From JAJFUE01 sp039683515 (GTDB lineage Bacteria > Sumerlaeota > Sumerlaeia > MVZB01), in NCBI GenBank assembly GCA_039683515.1, contig JBDKRG010000052.1:36953-100952 (forward strand): DNA of 64,000 nucleotides, given 5' to 3'. The notes under the pieces were generated by a model that ran no database searches, was not told the origin of the DNA, and saw only the letters and a program-made list of their open reading frames with translations. Numbering within the stretch: position 1 is the first letter of the stretch; every line of letters begins with the position of its first letter. A program made the position numbers and the translations under genes. This document shows positions 47,971-56,334 of this stretch, one piece after another.

Positions 47971-48081
47971 CGCCCACGGACCCAAAGAAAAATCGAAAGT
48001 AAGTGCATTTTACCCCTTGCATCCACCCCGCGCGTCTGTCTTAATGGGCCGACATCGAAGCGATGTGTTCCTGTTTTTATT

Positions 48082-48110
48082 CAGGACTCAGCACTCAGGA
48101 CTCAGGACTT
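48082..48110. repeat. GGACTCAGCACTCA word tandem
   Basis: GGACTCAGCACTCAGGACTC followed by AGGACTT, in the likely leader of the zapB-like gene. Confidence 0.75.
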
Positions 48111-48118
48111 ATAGAGCA

Positions 48119-48412
48119 ATGATTGAGCAGATCGAGCGTCTCGAACAGCGGATCGAGCGGCTGGTTCAGGGCTTGGAGCAGTCCCGCCAGCACATCCGCC
48201 AACTCGAGCTTGAAAACCAGCAGCTCACCGAACAAATCCACCAGCTGGAGCAACTCGAGGGCCGGAACCAGGCCATGACCGAGCAGGTCCACGCCCTCGA
48301 GGCCGAGATCGAATCGTTGACCGGCGAAAAAACCCAGATTCGCAGCAAGCTGAACCAGATCCTCGAAAGGATCGACACGATCGAGCAGGAGGCCAGGGGC
48401 GATGGCTCCTGA
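48119..48412 (+). CDS. Coiled-coil protein, ZapB-like
   Basis: 97 residues that are almost entirely a heptad coiled coil (MIEQIERLEQRIERLVQ through LNQILERIDTIEQE). Genes for such short coiled coils directly upstream of zapA usually encode cell-division factors of ZapB type. ATG 48119 begins the coiled coil; the in-frame extension upstream reads through spacer words. The zapA start lies 5 nt after its stop. The role in Z-ring organisation is inferred from context. Confidence 0.7.
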   Translation: MIEQIERLEQRIERLVQGLEQSRQHIRQLELENQQLTEQIHQLEQLEGRNQAMTEQVHALEAEIESLTGEKTQIRSKLNQILERIDTIEQEARGDGS

Positions 48413-48417
48413 GTGAC

Positions 48418-48741
48418 ATGAGCGAAGCCGAAGCCGAAACCACCCAGATCAACGTCGGCGACCAGGTCCTGCGCGTGCGCGCCACCCCAGACGAGCGCGA
48501 GCGCTTCCAGCGCGCCGCCGACAACGTCAACGCGATCATCAAGGACCTCGTCGAGGGCGGGGTCGTCGGCGGGCCGCGCCTCATGGCCATGGTCGCCTTC
48601 GAGCTCGGCGTCACCCTCGAGGAAGCCCGCGACGCGCTCTCCAAAACCCGCGAAAGCGAGGAAGAGGCGCGCCACCGCATCGACGACCTCATCAAGCGCA
48701 TCGAGAATTACACCAAGGCCGGCTTCAAGCCGGCGCCATAA
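48418..48741 (+). CDS. zapA: Cell division protein ZapA
   Basis: 107 residues. ZapA binds and bundles FtsZ at the division site. The N-terminal globular domain (VGDQVLRVRATPDERERFQRAADNVN) and the C-terminal coiled coil (residues ~70-100) match the family. ATG 48418 follows the zapB-like gene directly and recA follows by 27 nt, so these look like one operon. Confidence 0.85.
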   Translation: MSEAEAETTQINVGDQVLRVRATPDERERFQRAADNVNAIIKDLVEGGVVGGPRLMAMVAFELGVTLEEARDALSKTRESEEEARHRIDDLIKRIENYTKAGFKPAP

Positions 48742-48768
48742 AACCTTTATTTCAACCGGAGGACCACC

Positions 48769-49815
48769 GTGGCCAAGAAAGACGCCAAGACCGACAACGG
48801 CAATAACGAGAAAATGCGCCTGCTCGACGTCGCGCTCAGCCAGATCGAGAAGAACTACGGCAAGGGCGCCATCATGCGCTTCGGCGACTGGGGCCTGGAG
48901 GACATCTCCGTCATCAGCACCGGCTCCATCTCGCTCGACCTCGCCCTGGGCGTCGGCGGCGTCCCGCGCGGCCGCATCGTCGAGATCTTCGGCCCCGAGT
49001 CCTCCGGCAAGACCACCCTGGCCCTCCACGTCGTCGCCAACGCCCAGAAAAACGGCGGCCTGGCCGCCTACATCGACGCCGAGCACGCCGTCGACCCCGT
49101 CTACACCCGCAAGATCGGCGTCAACCTCGACGAGCTCCTCATCAGCCAGCCCGACAGCGGCGAGCAGGCCCTCGACATCTGCGAGCAGCTCATCCGCTCC
49201 AACTCCCTCGACGTCATCGTCGTCGACTCGGTCGCCGCGCTCGTCCCCAAGGCCGAGATCGAGGGCGAGATGGGCGACAGCTTCATGGGCCTTCAGGCCC
49301 GCCTCATGAGCCAGGCCATGCGCAAGCTGACCGGCGCCCTCAGCCGCTCCAAGACGACCCTCATTTTCATCAACCAGATCCGCGAGAAGATCGGCGTCAT
49401 GTTCGGCAACCCCGAGACGACGACCGGCGGCAACGCCCTCAAGTTCTACGCCTCGGTCCGCATGGACATCCGCCGCATCGGCGCGCTCAAGGACGGCGAC
49501 CAGAACATCGGCAACCGCGTCCGCGTGAAAGTCGTCAAGAACAAGTGCGCCCCGCCGTTCCGGATCGCCGAGTTCGACATCCTGTTCGGCGAAGGGATCA
49601 GTTACGAAGGCGACCTGCTCGACCTGGCCTCGCTGCATCATATTATCGACAAGAGCGGCGCCTGGTACAGCTTCCAGGGCGAGCGAATCGGCCAGGGCCG
49701 TGAAAACGCGAGAATGTTCCTGCGCCAGAACAAAGAAGCCGCCGCCAAAGCCGAGTCCCTCGTCCGCGAACAACTCATGGCCAAGAAGGAAGAAGAAACG
49801 GTCGAGCCCGAGTAG
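48769..49815 (+). CDS. recA: Recombinase RecA
   Basis: 348 residues. It is the DNA strand-exchange and SOS co-protease ATPase. Walker A is GPESSGKTT (~residue 70), Walker B is VIVVDSVAAL (~145), L2 is IREKIGVMFGNPETTTGGNALKFY, and the C-terminus is acidic. GTG 48769 has a GGAGG ribosome-binding site. The N-terminal lead (MAKKDAKTDNGNNEK) is slightly longer than usual. A strong terminator follows at 49874-49910. Confidence 0.98.
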   Translation: MAKKDAKTDNGNNEKMRLLDVALSQIEKNYGKGAIMRFGDWGLEDISVISTGSISLDLALGVGGVPRGRIVEIFGPESSGKTTLALHVVANAQKNGGLAAYIDAEHAVDPVYTRKIGVNLDELLISQPDSGEQALDICEQLIRSNSLDVIVVDSVAALVPKAEIEGEMGDSFMGLQARLMSQAMRKLTGALSRSKTTLIFINQIREKIGVMFGNPETTTGGNALKFYASVRMDIRRIGALKDGDQNIGNRVRVKVVKNKCAPPFRIAEFDILFGEGISYEGDLLDLASLHHIIDKSGAWYSFQGERIGQGRENARMFLRQNKEAAAKAESLVREQLMAKKEEETVEPE

Positions 49816-49843
49816 GCCGGCTTCGCCGACCCCGGCATGCACG

Positions 49844-49866
49844 GTAGGTCGGGTCTTCGACCCGAC
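49844..49866. repeat. Palindromic word GTAGGTCGGGTCTTCGACCC
   Basis: TCGGGTC/GACCCGA hairpin between recA and its terminator; a sister of the word at 30545. Confidence 0.75.
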
Positions 49867-49873
49867 TCTGGAA

Positions 49874-49910
49874 CAAGAAATCGCCGGCGCACCGCGCCGG
49901 CGATTTCTTG
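49874..49910 (+). terminator. recA terminator (17-bp stem)
   Basis: A perfect 17-bp stem (CAAGAAATCGCCGGCGC with its complement) and a 3-nt loop. The outer part is A/T-rich, so it may work on both strands. It separates recA from the low-GC island. Confidence 0.85.
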
Positions 49911-49920
49911 TTAGGGGGAA

Positions 49921-49949
49921 TTGACTTCAGGTTACGTCTGACGTATTCT
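49921..49949 (+). promoter_or_regulatory. Promoter with internal palindrome upstream of the HTH-nuclease gene
   Basis: TTGACT (49921-49926), 17-nt spacer, TATTCT (49944-49949). Between them lies the perfect palindrome ACGTC-T-GACGT at 49934-49944, touching the -10. This is an ideal place for autorepression by the XRE domain of the gene it precedes. Confidence 0.65.
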
Positions 49950-50001
49950 CCAATGTTTGAACGGAGTGATTATATTATATTCTTTAGTTACTTACCTGAT
50001 T

Positions 50002-51153
50002 ATGGCAAATGAACGTATATCAGATCTGCTGAATGATTTTATTGTGTATGACCGGCGAATTGTCGATCAACCTGATCTCATGATACGGCTCGATTATTTT
50101 AAAGATGGTGTTTTGAGTCTACCAGGCATGCTCGTCAGACCAGCTTTTTCACTCGTGCCGAATTCCGTTGTCGAGCACAGAACTGGCAAACAATTATTTT
50201 CCGAAGATGCATTTTGCGGAAATGGACCATCGATTTTGGCATGTCCGCTAATCTCCAATGAAAAAAAAGACGGCTGGATAGCATTAATCAGCAAAAAACC
50301 ATTCGATCGTTCCATCATTCCTCGAATCAAAGTATTGAGTGCTATCGTTTCGTATGAGCTATTTCATCTGGGTGAACGCAAATTAACACACTCACAACTT
50401 TCGGAAGAACTCGGCCGGGTTTTAAAAAAGGCTCGAGAAGAAATCTCTCTTACCCAAGAAGAATTAGCATCTTATGCCAGCACAACCAGAATTAGTTTGT
50501 CGAGGTGGGAATCGGGTGCCCAACCTCCTTCTCGCGGTCCGTTACGTCGTTGGGCAACGGCATTAGGACTTCTGGCTGGCGGCAAATCCAACCTAATCAC
50601 AGTTGCTGATGCCACACCTGAAATATTGCAACTTGCAAAAAGCGATTCAGTCAATTTATCCCTATTATCTCCCGAACAGTTTGAAAACCTAATATTTGAT
50701 ATATTTGTACGGATGGGTTATTCAGTTATCAAAACCGGAAAAACCAATCTTCGAGATGGAGGCATCGATCTTATTGCAGTACCGAAACTGCCATTAACAA
50801 GCTTTCTTGTTGCCGTCCAAGTAAAACACCATTGTAGTGGTAATAAAACGGGACGAGATGCCGTGGATCGTCTTCTTGCATGGCAAAATTCTACGTTTCG
50901 CACAGGTGTGTTGGTAACCAATACTCATTTTTCACGCGATGCAATCTGGGCTGCTTCCCAAGCTACTGCTAAAAACTTTATCCGTCTAAGAGATTTTGCC
51001 GATGTAAGTCGTTGGCTTCAAGGTATTTTCACGCCGAATTTAGACTGGCGCGAAATTCCTGACTCAGTAGAACTGGCTCCAGGAATAAGAGTTACGGTTC
51101 CCAAGCCTACATTTTCCGAAGCGGATAATTTATGGTTCAAGAAGCACCTTTGA
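50002..51153 (+). CDS. XRE-type HTH protein fused to an Mrr-type restriction endonuclease domain
   Basis: 383 residues. Residues ~1-125 form an unassigned N-terminal domain. Residues ~130-195 are a Cro/C1-type HTH (LTQEELASYASTTRISLSRWESG). Residues ~220-340 are an Mrr-type (PD-(D/E)xK) nuclease: LSPEQFENLIFDIFVRMGY, then Asp256 in GGIDLIA and Gln273-x-Lys275 in VQVKH. Composition is low-GC, indicating transfer. ATG 50002 is used; a longer frame from 49957 is hydrophobic at its start. It is probably a defence-type (type IV-like or self-regulated) nuclease, but no methylase or partner is adjacent. Confidence 0.75.
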   Translation: MANERISDLLNDFIVYDRRIVDQPDLMIRLDYFKDGVLSLPGMLVRPAFSLVPNSVVEHRTGKQLFSEDAFCGNGPSILACPLISNEKKDGWIALISKKPFDRSIIPRIKVLSAIVSYELFHLGERKLTHSQLSEELGRVLKKAREEISLTQEELASYASTTRISLSRWESGAQPPSRGPLRRWATALGLLAGGKSNLITVADATPEILQLAKSDSVNLSLLSPEQFENLIFDIFVRMGYSVIKTGKTNLRDGGIDLIAVPKLPLTSFLVAVQVKHHCSGNKTGRDAVDRLLAWQNSTFRTGVLVTNTHFSRDAIWAASQATAKNFIRLRDFADVSRWLQGIFTPNLDWREIPDSVELAPGIRVTVPKPTFSEADNLWFKKHL

Positions 51154-51641
51154 GTTATTTCTAAAATTCGGGAAATTCAGGGAAATTCAGGGAAATTCGG
51201 GAAATTCAGGGACGTGCACTTTTTTGATTTAGAAATTCGAGAATTCAGGAACGGTTGACCGCATTTTTAAGCGCGGTTTCGGCATTCTTCTCTGCCCCTC
51301 TGCCCATCTCTGCCTCTCAGCGACAAAACGATTCGCCATCTCTTTCGTGTTCTTTCGTGTTCTCATTTCGTGTCTTTCGTGACCTGTATTTGTTTTCCCT
51401 TTCACTTTCCCTTTCGCTTTCACTTTCCCTTTCGCGGTTTTTGCCGTTTTGCGTTTTTGCGTGAAATTCCCTCGCCCTCATGCATCATCCCAGCCATGTT
51501 CTTTTTTCTCCGCAACCACTTCAGCCGCGCGCCCCTGTCCCCCGGTTGCGACTGACGGTTTCGTGTCGAATTTTATTTCCCGGTTGCCACGCGCGGCCCG
51601 GCGTCATAGACAGCATGTAGATTTTGTATCGAGGTGCCGTC
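51154..51641. other. Word-rich intergenic region
   Basis: 488 bases without a credible gene. GGGAAATTCA tandem words (~51168-51212), TTCTCTGCC/TTTCGTG words, and a (CTTTC/CCCTTTC) pyrimidine tandem at ~51399-51440. Confidence 0.7.
51168..51212. repeat. GGGAAATTC(A/G) tandem
   Basis: Five near-identical GGGAAATTC units immediately right of the low-GC island. Confidence 0.85.
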
Positions 51642-52262
51642 ATGAAGCCGCGGTCGATCATTGCCGTTCATTACGTTCTTGTCGCGCTCATCGCGCTCGT
51701 CCTGGGTTACGTTGCCGGTCGCGCGCACGTCAAATACGAGATGCGCCCGTCGCCGGGATCCGAGGCCGTGCAGTCCCAATCCGAGCCGGTCGCGAACGGC
51801 GGCGGCCTGAACTATCAATTGGTCGAGACCGTGCCCCCCAAAAGCGACGACCCCCAGGCGAAACTCCCCCCGCCGAGCGCCAGTGGGCCGGCAGCGTTCA
51901 AAGTCGCCTTGATCCGCAAGGGGTTTCACGAGCACGACCTTCAAAAGAACGAGCTCCAGGACGTCATCACCTTCAGCCTTTCGTTCGAGAACATCGAGGG
52001 CAAGGACGTCCGGGCGTTCGAGGGGGTCGTCACGTTCTGCGACCTGCTCGACAACCACATCCTGAGCTGCAGCGTCGCCGTCACGCGTCCCGTCGCCGCG
52101 GGCAATTCGATCGAGTGGAACGGCCAGCTGAATTACATCCAGTTCCTGGATTCCCACAAAAAGCTCAAAAACGAGAGCAAGGCGAACCTCAGGGTGATTT
52201 TCACGCCGATCAAAATCATTTTCGCCGACGGCTCGACCAGGCAGTTCGAATACAGCCGGTAG
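51642..52262 (+). CDS. Membrane-anchored hypothetical protein
   Basis: 206 residues. A single N-terminal membrane helix (IIAVHYVLVALIALVLGYVAG) is followed by a Pro/Ser linker (~30-75) and a beta-rich soluble domain (residues ~80-205; VITFSLSFENIEGKDVRAFEG, IEWNGQLNYIQF). The domain resembles immunoglobulin-like domains with FxxExxxxxxxFxG patterns (DUF-type), but I cannot name the family. Start ATG 51642 was chosen over 51624 because the helix begins directly after it. It precedes the DUF4838 gene by 133 nt. Confidence 0.65.
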   Translation: MKPRSIIAVHYVLVALIALVLGYVAGRAHVKYEMRPSPGSEAVQSQSEPVANGGGLNYQLVETVPPKSDDPQAKLPPPSASGPAAFKVALIRKGFHEHDLQKNELQDVITFSLSFENIEGKDVRAFEGVVTFCDLLDNHILSCSVAVTRPVAAGNSIEWNGQLNYIQFLDSHKKLKNESKANLRVIFTPIKIIFADGSTRQFEYSR

Positions 52263-52395
52263 GCCGGCGTCGCCGGGCCCAACTACTTCTTGACAGTTCA
52301 CGCCCTCCCGCACTTAAACATTTGCATCTATGTTTGACGATCTCCGCCGGCGCGCGTGCCGGGCGGGGGGCAATATCATGCGAAGGACTTTGATC

Positions 52396-54654
52396 ATGAA
52401 CCGATTCGTCCGTTGCACATGGCTCGCGTGCGGGCTGCTGGCCGTGACCACCGCCTGCACGACCGCGAAATTCCCCGCCGGCGCCAGGCGCGACATCGGC
52501 AGCGTGCCGATCGTCGTCAACCTCGGCGAGTTCGCCACGGCCCGCAACGCCGTCGCCGCGCGCGCCGAGGTCGACTGGATCACCCAGGACGCCCCCGACG
52601 CCACGATCTGCACCGAGGCGCTCGCCGCGCAGGAGCTGCACGACTACCTGTGCAAGCTGACCGGCACGCACCCGGGCCTGGCCGAGGCGTTCCCGATCGT
52701 CGACGACGACACGCCGGTCGCCGGCCCCGCGATTTACGTCGGCACGCCCAAGACCAACAAGCAGGTCGCCGCGCGCGCGGCCGCGCTCGGCTTCAGCGCC
52801 CCGGAGACGCGCCAGGGCTACCGCATCCTGGCCAATCCCGACGCCGATCCCCCTTGCGTGATCATCGCCGGCGGCGACCGCATCGGCACGCTCTACGGCG
52901 CGTACGAATACCTCGAGCGCCAGGGCGTCCGCTGGTTCGCGCCCGGCGACGTCAACGAACAAGTCCCGCGCGTCAAGACGTTCAAGATCCAGGCGCTCGA
53001 CGTCACCGACGCGCCCAGGTTCCTCACGCGCGGGTGGTGGTGCTGGGAGGACCGCGGCACGACCGACAGCGTCGTGTGGATGGGCCGCAACCGGATCAAC
53101 CTGTGGTCGGTCGAGCAGCACGACCCGGCCAACTACAAGATGCGCGGCATCCGGCTCAACTGCGGCACGCACGAGAACCAGTGGATGTTCGTCTTCCACG
53201 ACGCGCCGTATCCCTACCGCGTCCCCGAGTGGCCCGAGACCAAGGGCCGCCCGGCCGACCCTTACAAGCGCGGCGATTACCCGGCCGGCGTCAAGCACAA
53301 GGGGATCCCGCGCTACCGCGACGTCCACCCCGAGTGGTACGCGTTCCGCGACGGCAAGCGCACGTTCAACATGGACCGCGACAAGGGCTACAACATCTGC
53401 GACTCGAACATGGACGCCATGAACGAGCTGATGAAGAACGCGATCGACTACCTCGCCGAGTCGAAGTGGAACATGGCCGACTCGATCAACTGGTGGGTCT
53501 GCGACGGCGCCAAGCCGTGGTGCGGCTGCGACCAGTGCGAGGCGCTCGGCTCGCACACCGACCGCAACCTGCGCTTCGTCTACCTGTTCAGCAAGGCGCT
53601 GCAAAAGGCGCGCGCCGAAGGCAAGATCAAGCACAACGTCGACGTCGAGTTCCTGTGCTACAACGACATGGTCGAGCCGCCGACGAAGGACATCCCGGCC
53701 GATTTCGACTACGAGCACTGCCTGCCGACGTTCTTCCCCAGCGAGCGCTGTTACGTGCACGCCTTCAACGACCCGCGCTGCACCGAGTTCAACCGCAAGA
53801 AGTTCTACAAGAACATGGTCGACTGGTCGAAGATCTGGCAGGGCAAGTTCATCATCGGCGAGTACTACAACATCTCGCGGTTCAAGGGCATGCCGATGGT
53901 GCTCGACCACTCGATCCGCGAGGACATCCCGTTCTACTACGGCGTCAACGCACGCTACATGCACTGGATGCACCCGGAAACGGCCAACTGGGGGATGAAG
54001 GCGCTCACGCACTACCTGTTCGCCAGGCAGACCTGGAACCCCGAGATCGACGTCGACAAGGTGCTCGACGAATATTACGACGGGCGCTACGGGGTCGCAT
54101 CAAACCAGATGCGCGAATTCTACAGTAATCTGCGCGACGCGATGAGCAACCAGAACGTCGTTCGCTTCAACCTGCGCAACCGGCTGACCGACAACAAGGA
54201 CGTCGCCGACCTGTTCCAGGAAAAGCACATGCAATACAAGCCGACCCACTACGACGCGAGCACGACGAGCGGCCTCGTTTACGACGACGGCCCGGACTGG
54301 CTCGAGATGATGGACCTCATGAAGAAGTGCCGCGCCCGGCTCGACGCGGTCAAGGCGATGAGGCTCCCCGACACCATCCGCGCGCGCGTCGCCGAGGACG
54401 AGGGCGTCTTCATCTACGCCGATTACTCGTACAAGCTCTACGACGCCGTGATCCGGGCGCAGCTCGCGATCAACGACAACAAGCTCGACGAGGCGCGAGC
54501 GGCCTACAAGAAAGCGTTGGTCTACGCCGATTACCTCAAGCAGGACACCGAGTCGACGCGCTACGGCTCGGCGCACTCCGGCACCCCCAACGCGTACATC
54601 GCGACCGGCCTCGACAAGGCAATCAAACGGATGGGAAAACAGTTGGGGATCTGA
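52396..54654 (+). CDS. DUF4838 domain-containing exported protein, copy 1
   Basis: 752 residues. A signal sequence with a possible lipobox Cys (LAVTTAC, Cys21) is followed by a GH67-like N-terminal domain (CTEALAAQELHDYLCKLTG; GGDRIGTLYGAYEYLERQGVRWFAPG). The DUF4838 core has a Cys motif CxCxxC (Cys376, Cys378, Cys381) in WWVCDGAKPWCGCDQC. The family is thought to act on carbohydrates, but the activity is unproven. ATG 52396 is preferred because the paralog starts at the same residue (MNRxxRC) with a similar AAGGAC ribosome-binding site. A terminator follows. Confidence 0.85.
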   Translation: MNRFVRCTWLACGLLAVTTACTTAKFPAGARRDIGSVPIVVNLGEFATARNAVAARAEVDWITQDAPDATICTEALAAQELHDYLCKLTGTHPGLAEAFPIVDDDTPVAGPAIYVGTPKTNKQVAARAAALGFSAPETRQGYRILANPDADPPCVIIAGGDRIGTLYGAYEYLERQGVRWFAPGDVNEQVPRVKTFKIQALDVTDAPRFLTRGWWCWEDRGTTDSVVWMGRNRINLWSVEQHDPANYKMRGIRLNCGTHENQWMFVFHDAPYPYRVPEWPETKGRPADPYKRGDYPAGVKHKGIPRYRDVHPEWYAFRDGKRTFNMDRDKGYNICDSNMDAMNELMKNAIDYLAESKWNMADSINWWVCDGAKPWCGCDQCEALGSHTDRNLRFVYLFSKALQKARAEGKIKHNVDVEFLCYNDMVEPPTKDIPADFDYEHCLPTFFPSERCYVHAFNDPRCTEFNRKKFYKNMVDWSKIWQGKFIIGEYYNISRFKGMPMVLDHSIREDIPFYYGVNARYMHWMHPETANWGMKALTHYLFARQTWNPEIDVDKVLDEYYDGRYGVASNQMREFYSNLRDAMSNQNVVRFNLRNRLTDNKDVADLFQEKHMQYKPTHYDASTTSGLVYDDGPDWLEMMDLMKKCRARLDAVKAMRLPDTIRARVAEDEGVFIYADYSYKLYDAVIRAQLAINDNKLDEARAAYKKALVYADYLKQDTESTRYGSAHSGTPNAYIATGLDKAIKRMGKQLGI

Positions 54655-54670
54655 CAACCAACCAGGCGAT

Positions 54671-54709
54671 AAAAGGCGCGCGGCGCAAAAACCGCGCGCC
54701 TTTTGTTTT
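54671..54709 (+). terminator. Terminator after DUF4838 copy 1
   Basis: 13-bp stem AAAAGGCGCGCGG/CCGCGCGCCTTTT with an 8-nt loop, then GTTTTT. Confidence 0.9.
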
Positions 54710-54710
54710 T

Positions 54711-54787
54711 GAATTTCGGTTCGGAGTTCAAACTTTAGTTTGCCCATATAAGAAGCAAGCTGAAGCTTGAACTCCGAACCGAAATTC
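54711..54787. repeat. 33-bp inverted repeat (GGAGTTCAAGCTTTAGCTTG word)
   Basis: Arms 54711-54743 and 54755-54787 pair at 30 of 33 positions, the outer 21 perfectly. It lies directly after the terminator. Confidence 0.85.
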
Positions 54788-54848
54788 CATCTCATTTATC
54801 GCTGGATCCAATCAATCTCGCGACCATTCATTAAGCACCCATCCCATT

Positions 54849-55156
54849 AACCCCACGATTCGTCGATTGTCATTCCCCATATTTTGGCCCCAGCGGGGCC
54901 GGCGCGAGTAGCCCCCGGCGAAGCGAAGCGCCGCCGGGGGTCAGGATGCCATCTTGAACACGCGCCCCGGAGGGGCGCCCGCGACATCCAGGCTTGCGGG
55001 CGCCCGCTTCGGGGCGCGATTCCTATTCCACCTTTCCCCCGGCGGCGCTTCGCTTCGCCGGGGGCTACTTGCGAACACACCTCCAGTGTGTCCAGATCGG
55101 ATTGGGCCTCTTTTCGATAAACAATTTAGGGAATGACAAGCGATTCATCGCGGGGA
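54849..55156. repeat. MITE-like structured non-coding element, copy 2
   Basis: About 308 bp. It has the same architecture and orientation as 32311-32622: the AGCCCCCGGCGAAGCGAAGC nested inverted repeat, GAACACACCTC hairpin, and CTTGTCATTCCC termini. Its terminal hairpins read CGA-TTCG-TCG and CGA-TTCA-TCG instead of CGTT-TTC-AACG, a paired change that keeps the stem. Confidence 0.85.
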
Positions 55157-55270
55157 GTCAGCAAGGATTTCTCTCGGAAACCGTTTCAACGGTTTCCCTC
55201 TGCGTCTCCGTTTGCCCTTGGCGCGGGGAATCGCTATGATGCGGGCTGAAGTTTGCTTTGGATAAAACCC

Positions 55271-56149
55271 ATGTTCCATGCAATTCGAAATTTCCTGAAG
55301 CCTTGCGCCCCCGCGGCCGAGTCGGAACAGGCGACGCCGGGCGGAACGATCAAGTTGTTGTATCCATTCACCCCCAAAATTCGCTGGGGTTATGGCAAGC
55401 CGGCTCATGCGGGGATCGAAAAGATCCTCGCCGAGGGCCGCGCCGAATATGCGCGGGTTTTAAAGCAGTTTGCGGAGTCGGCCGCGGAACTCGTGAAGAT
55501 CCCGCTCGAGCCGGCATCGGACGCATCCGCCGAGCCGTATTGGGACAACCAGTTTATCTCGGGGCTCGACGGGATCGCGATTTACTGCTTTTTGAAGGAG
55601 CTGAACCCCAGGCGCTACTTCGAAATCGGATCGGGGCACTCGACGCGTTTCGCGCGGCGGGCAATCGGCAATTGCAAACTTCAAACGAAAATCACATCGG
55701 TCGACCCGCACCCGCGCGTCGAGATCGACGCCATCTGCGACCGGGTGATCCGGCAAAACGCCGAGGACCTCGACCCGGCCTTTCTGGATGAGCTGGAGCC
55801 GGGCGACGTCCTGTTCATCGACGGCTCGCACTACGTGCTGATGAACTCGGACGTCGTGGCGGTCTTCCTCGACTGGCTCCCCCGGCTCAAGCCCGGCGTC
55901 CTCTACGGCTTCCACGACATCTTCCTGCCCAACGACTACCCGGAGACGCTGATGGGGCTCAATTTCTCCGAGCAATACATGCTGGCCACGGCGCTGCTCG
56001 AGGGGCACCCAAGCTTCTCGATCAAGCTGCCGGCGATCTACGCGTCGTTCGACCCCGAGCTGGCGAAATGCCTCGCCCCGGTCTGGGACCACCCCAAGAA
56101 CCCGGGCATCCCGCAGTTCGGCGCGGGGTTCTGGATGGTGAGAAGATAG
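55271..56149 (+). CDS. Class I SAM-dependent methyltransferase (Methyltransf_24-like)
   Basis: 292 residues. The SAM-binding motif is YFEIGSGHSTRFARR (~residue 117), with later DVLFIDGSHYVLMNSD and FHDIFLPNDYPE typical of Methyltransf_24-type sugar or small-molecule methylases. There is no membrane segment. The substrate is unknown; its position among membrane glycosyl genes suggests a surface-glycan role. ATG 55271 is preferred because upstream codons lie in spacer sequence. Confidence 0.85.
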   Translation: MFHAIRNFLKPCAPAAESEQATPGGTIKLLYPFTPKIRWGYGKPAHAGIEKILAEGRAEYARVLKQFAESAAELVKIPLEPASDASAEPYWDNQFISGLDGIAIYCFLKELNPRRYFEIGSGHSTRFARRAIGNCKLQTKITSVDPHPRVEIDAICDRVIRQNAEDLDPAFLDELEPGDVLFIDGSHYVLMNSDVVAVFLDWLPRLKPGVLYGFHDIFLPNDYPETLMGLNFSEQYMLATALLEGHPSFSIKLPAIYASFDPELAKCLAPVWDHPKNPGIPQFGAGFWMVRR

Positions 56150-56334
56150 AATCGGCCGGATCGATCGCACCGTTCGGGAGCTTGTGCAATTGTTCACAAA
56201 CCCAATATTCTCAATCAAAAGTAAGCCTTGACAGGCGGTTGCGTTATCAACTTTAGTCGTGCTTGGGATTCTTCGCGCCGGCTTGGGGCGAATCGTGCCC
56301 GGCGCGCGCAATTTTATTTAAAGGACACGTCATC

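Larger units (their letters stand above)
49911..51160. mobile_element. Second low-GC single-gene island
   Basis: About 1.25 kb of low-GC DNA directly after the recA terminator, holding one gene with its own promoter. I found no matching direct repeats at its edges. The right edge passes into GGGAAATTCA words. Boundaries are approximate and the mobile nature is inferred from composition. Confidence 0.5.
54655..55270. other. Repeat-bearing intergenic region
   Basis: 616 bases holding a terminator, a 33-bp inverted repeat (54711-54787), and copy 2 of the MITE-like element (54849-55156). No gene is credible. Confidence 0.8.

Noticed and set aside
49911..51240. Direct repeats at the edges of the second low-GC island
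   Set aside because: I compared both edges and found no convincing matching words; only base composition supports transfer.
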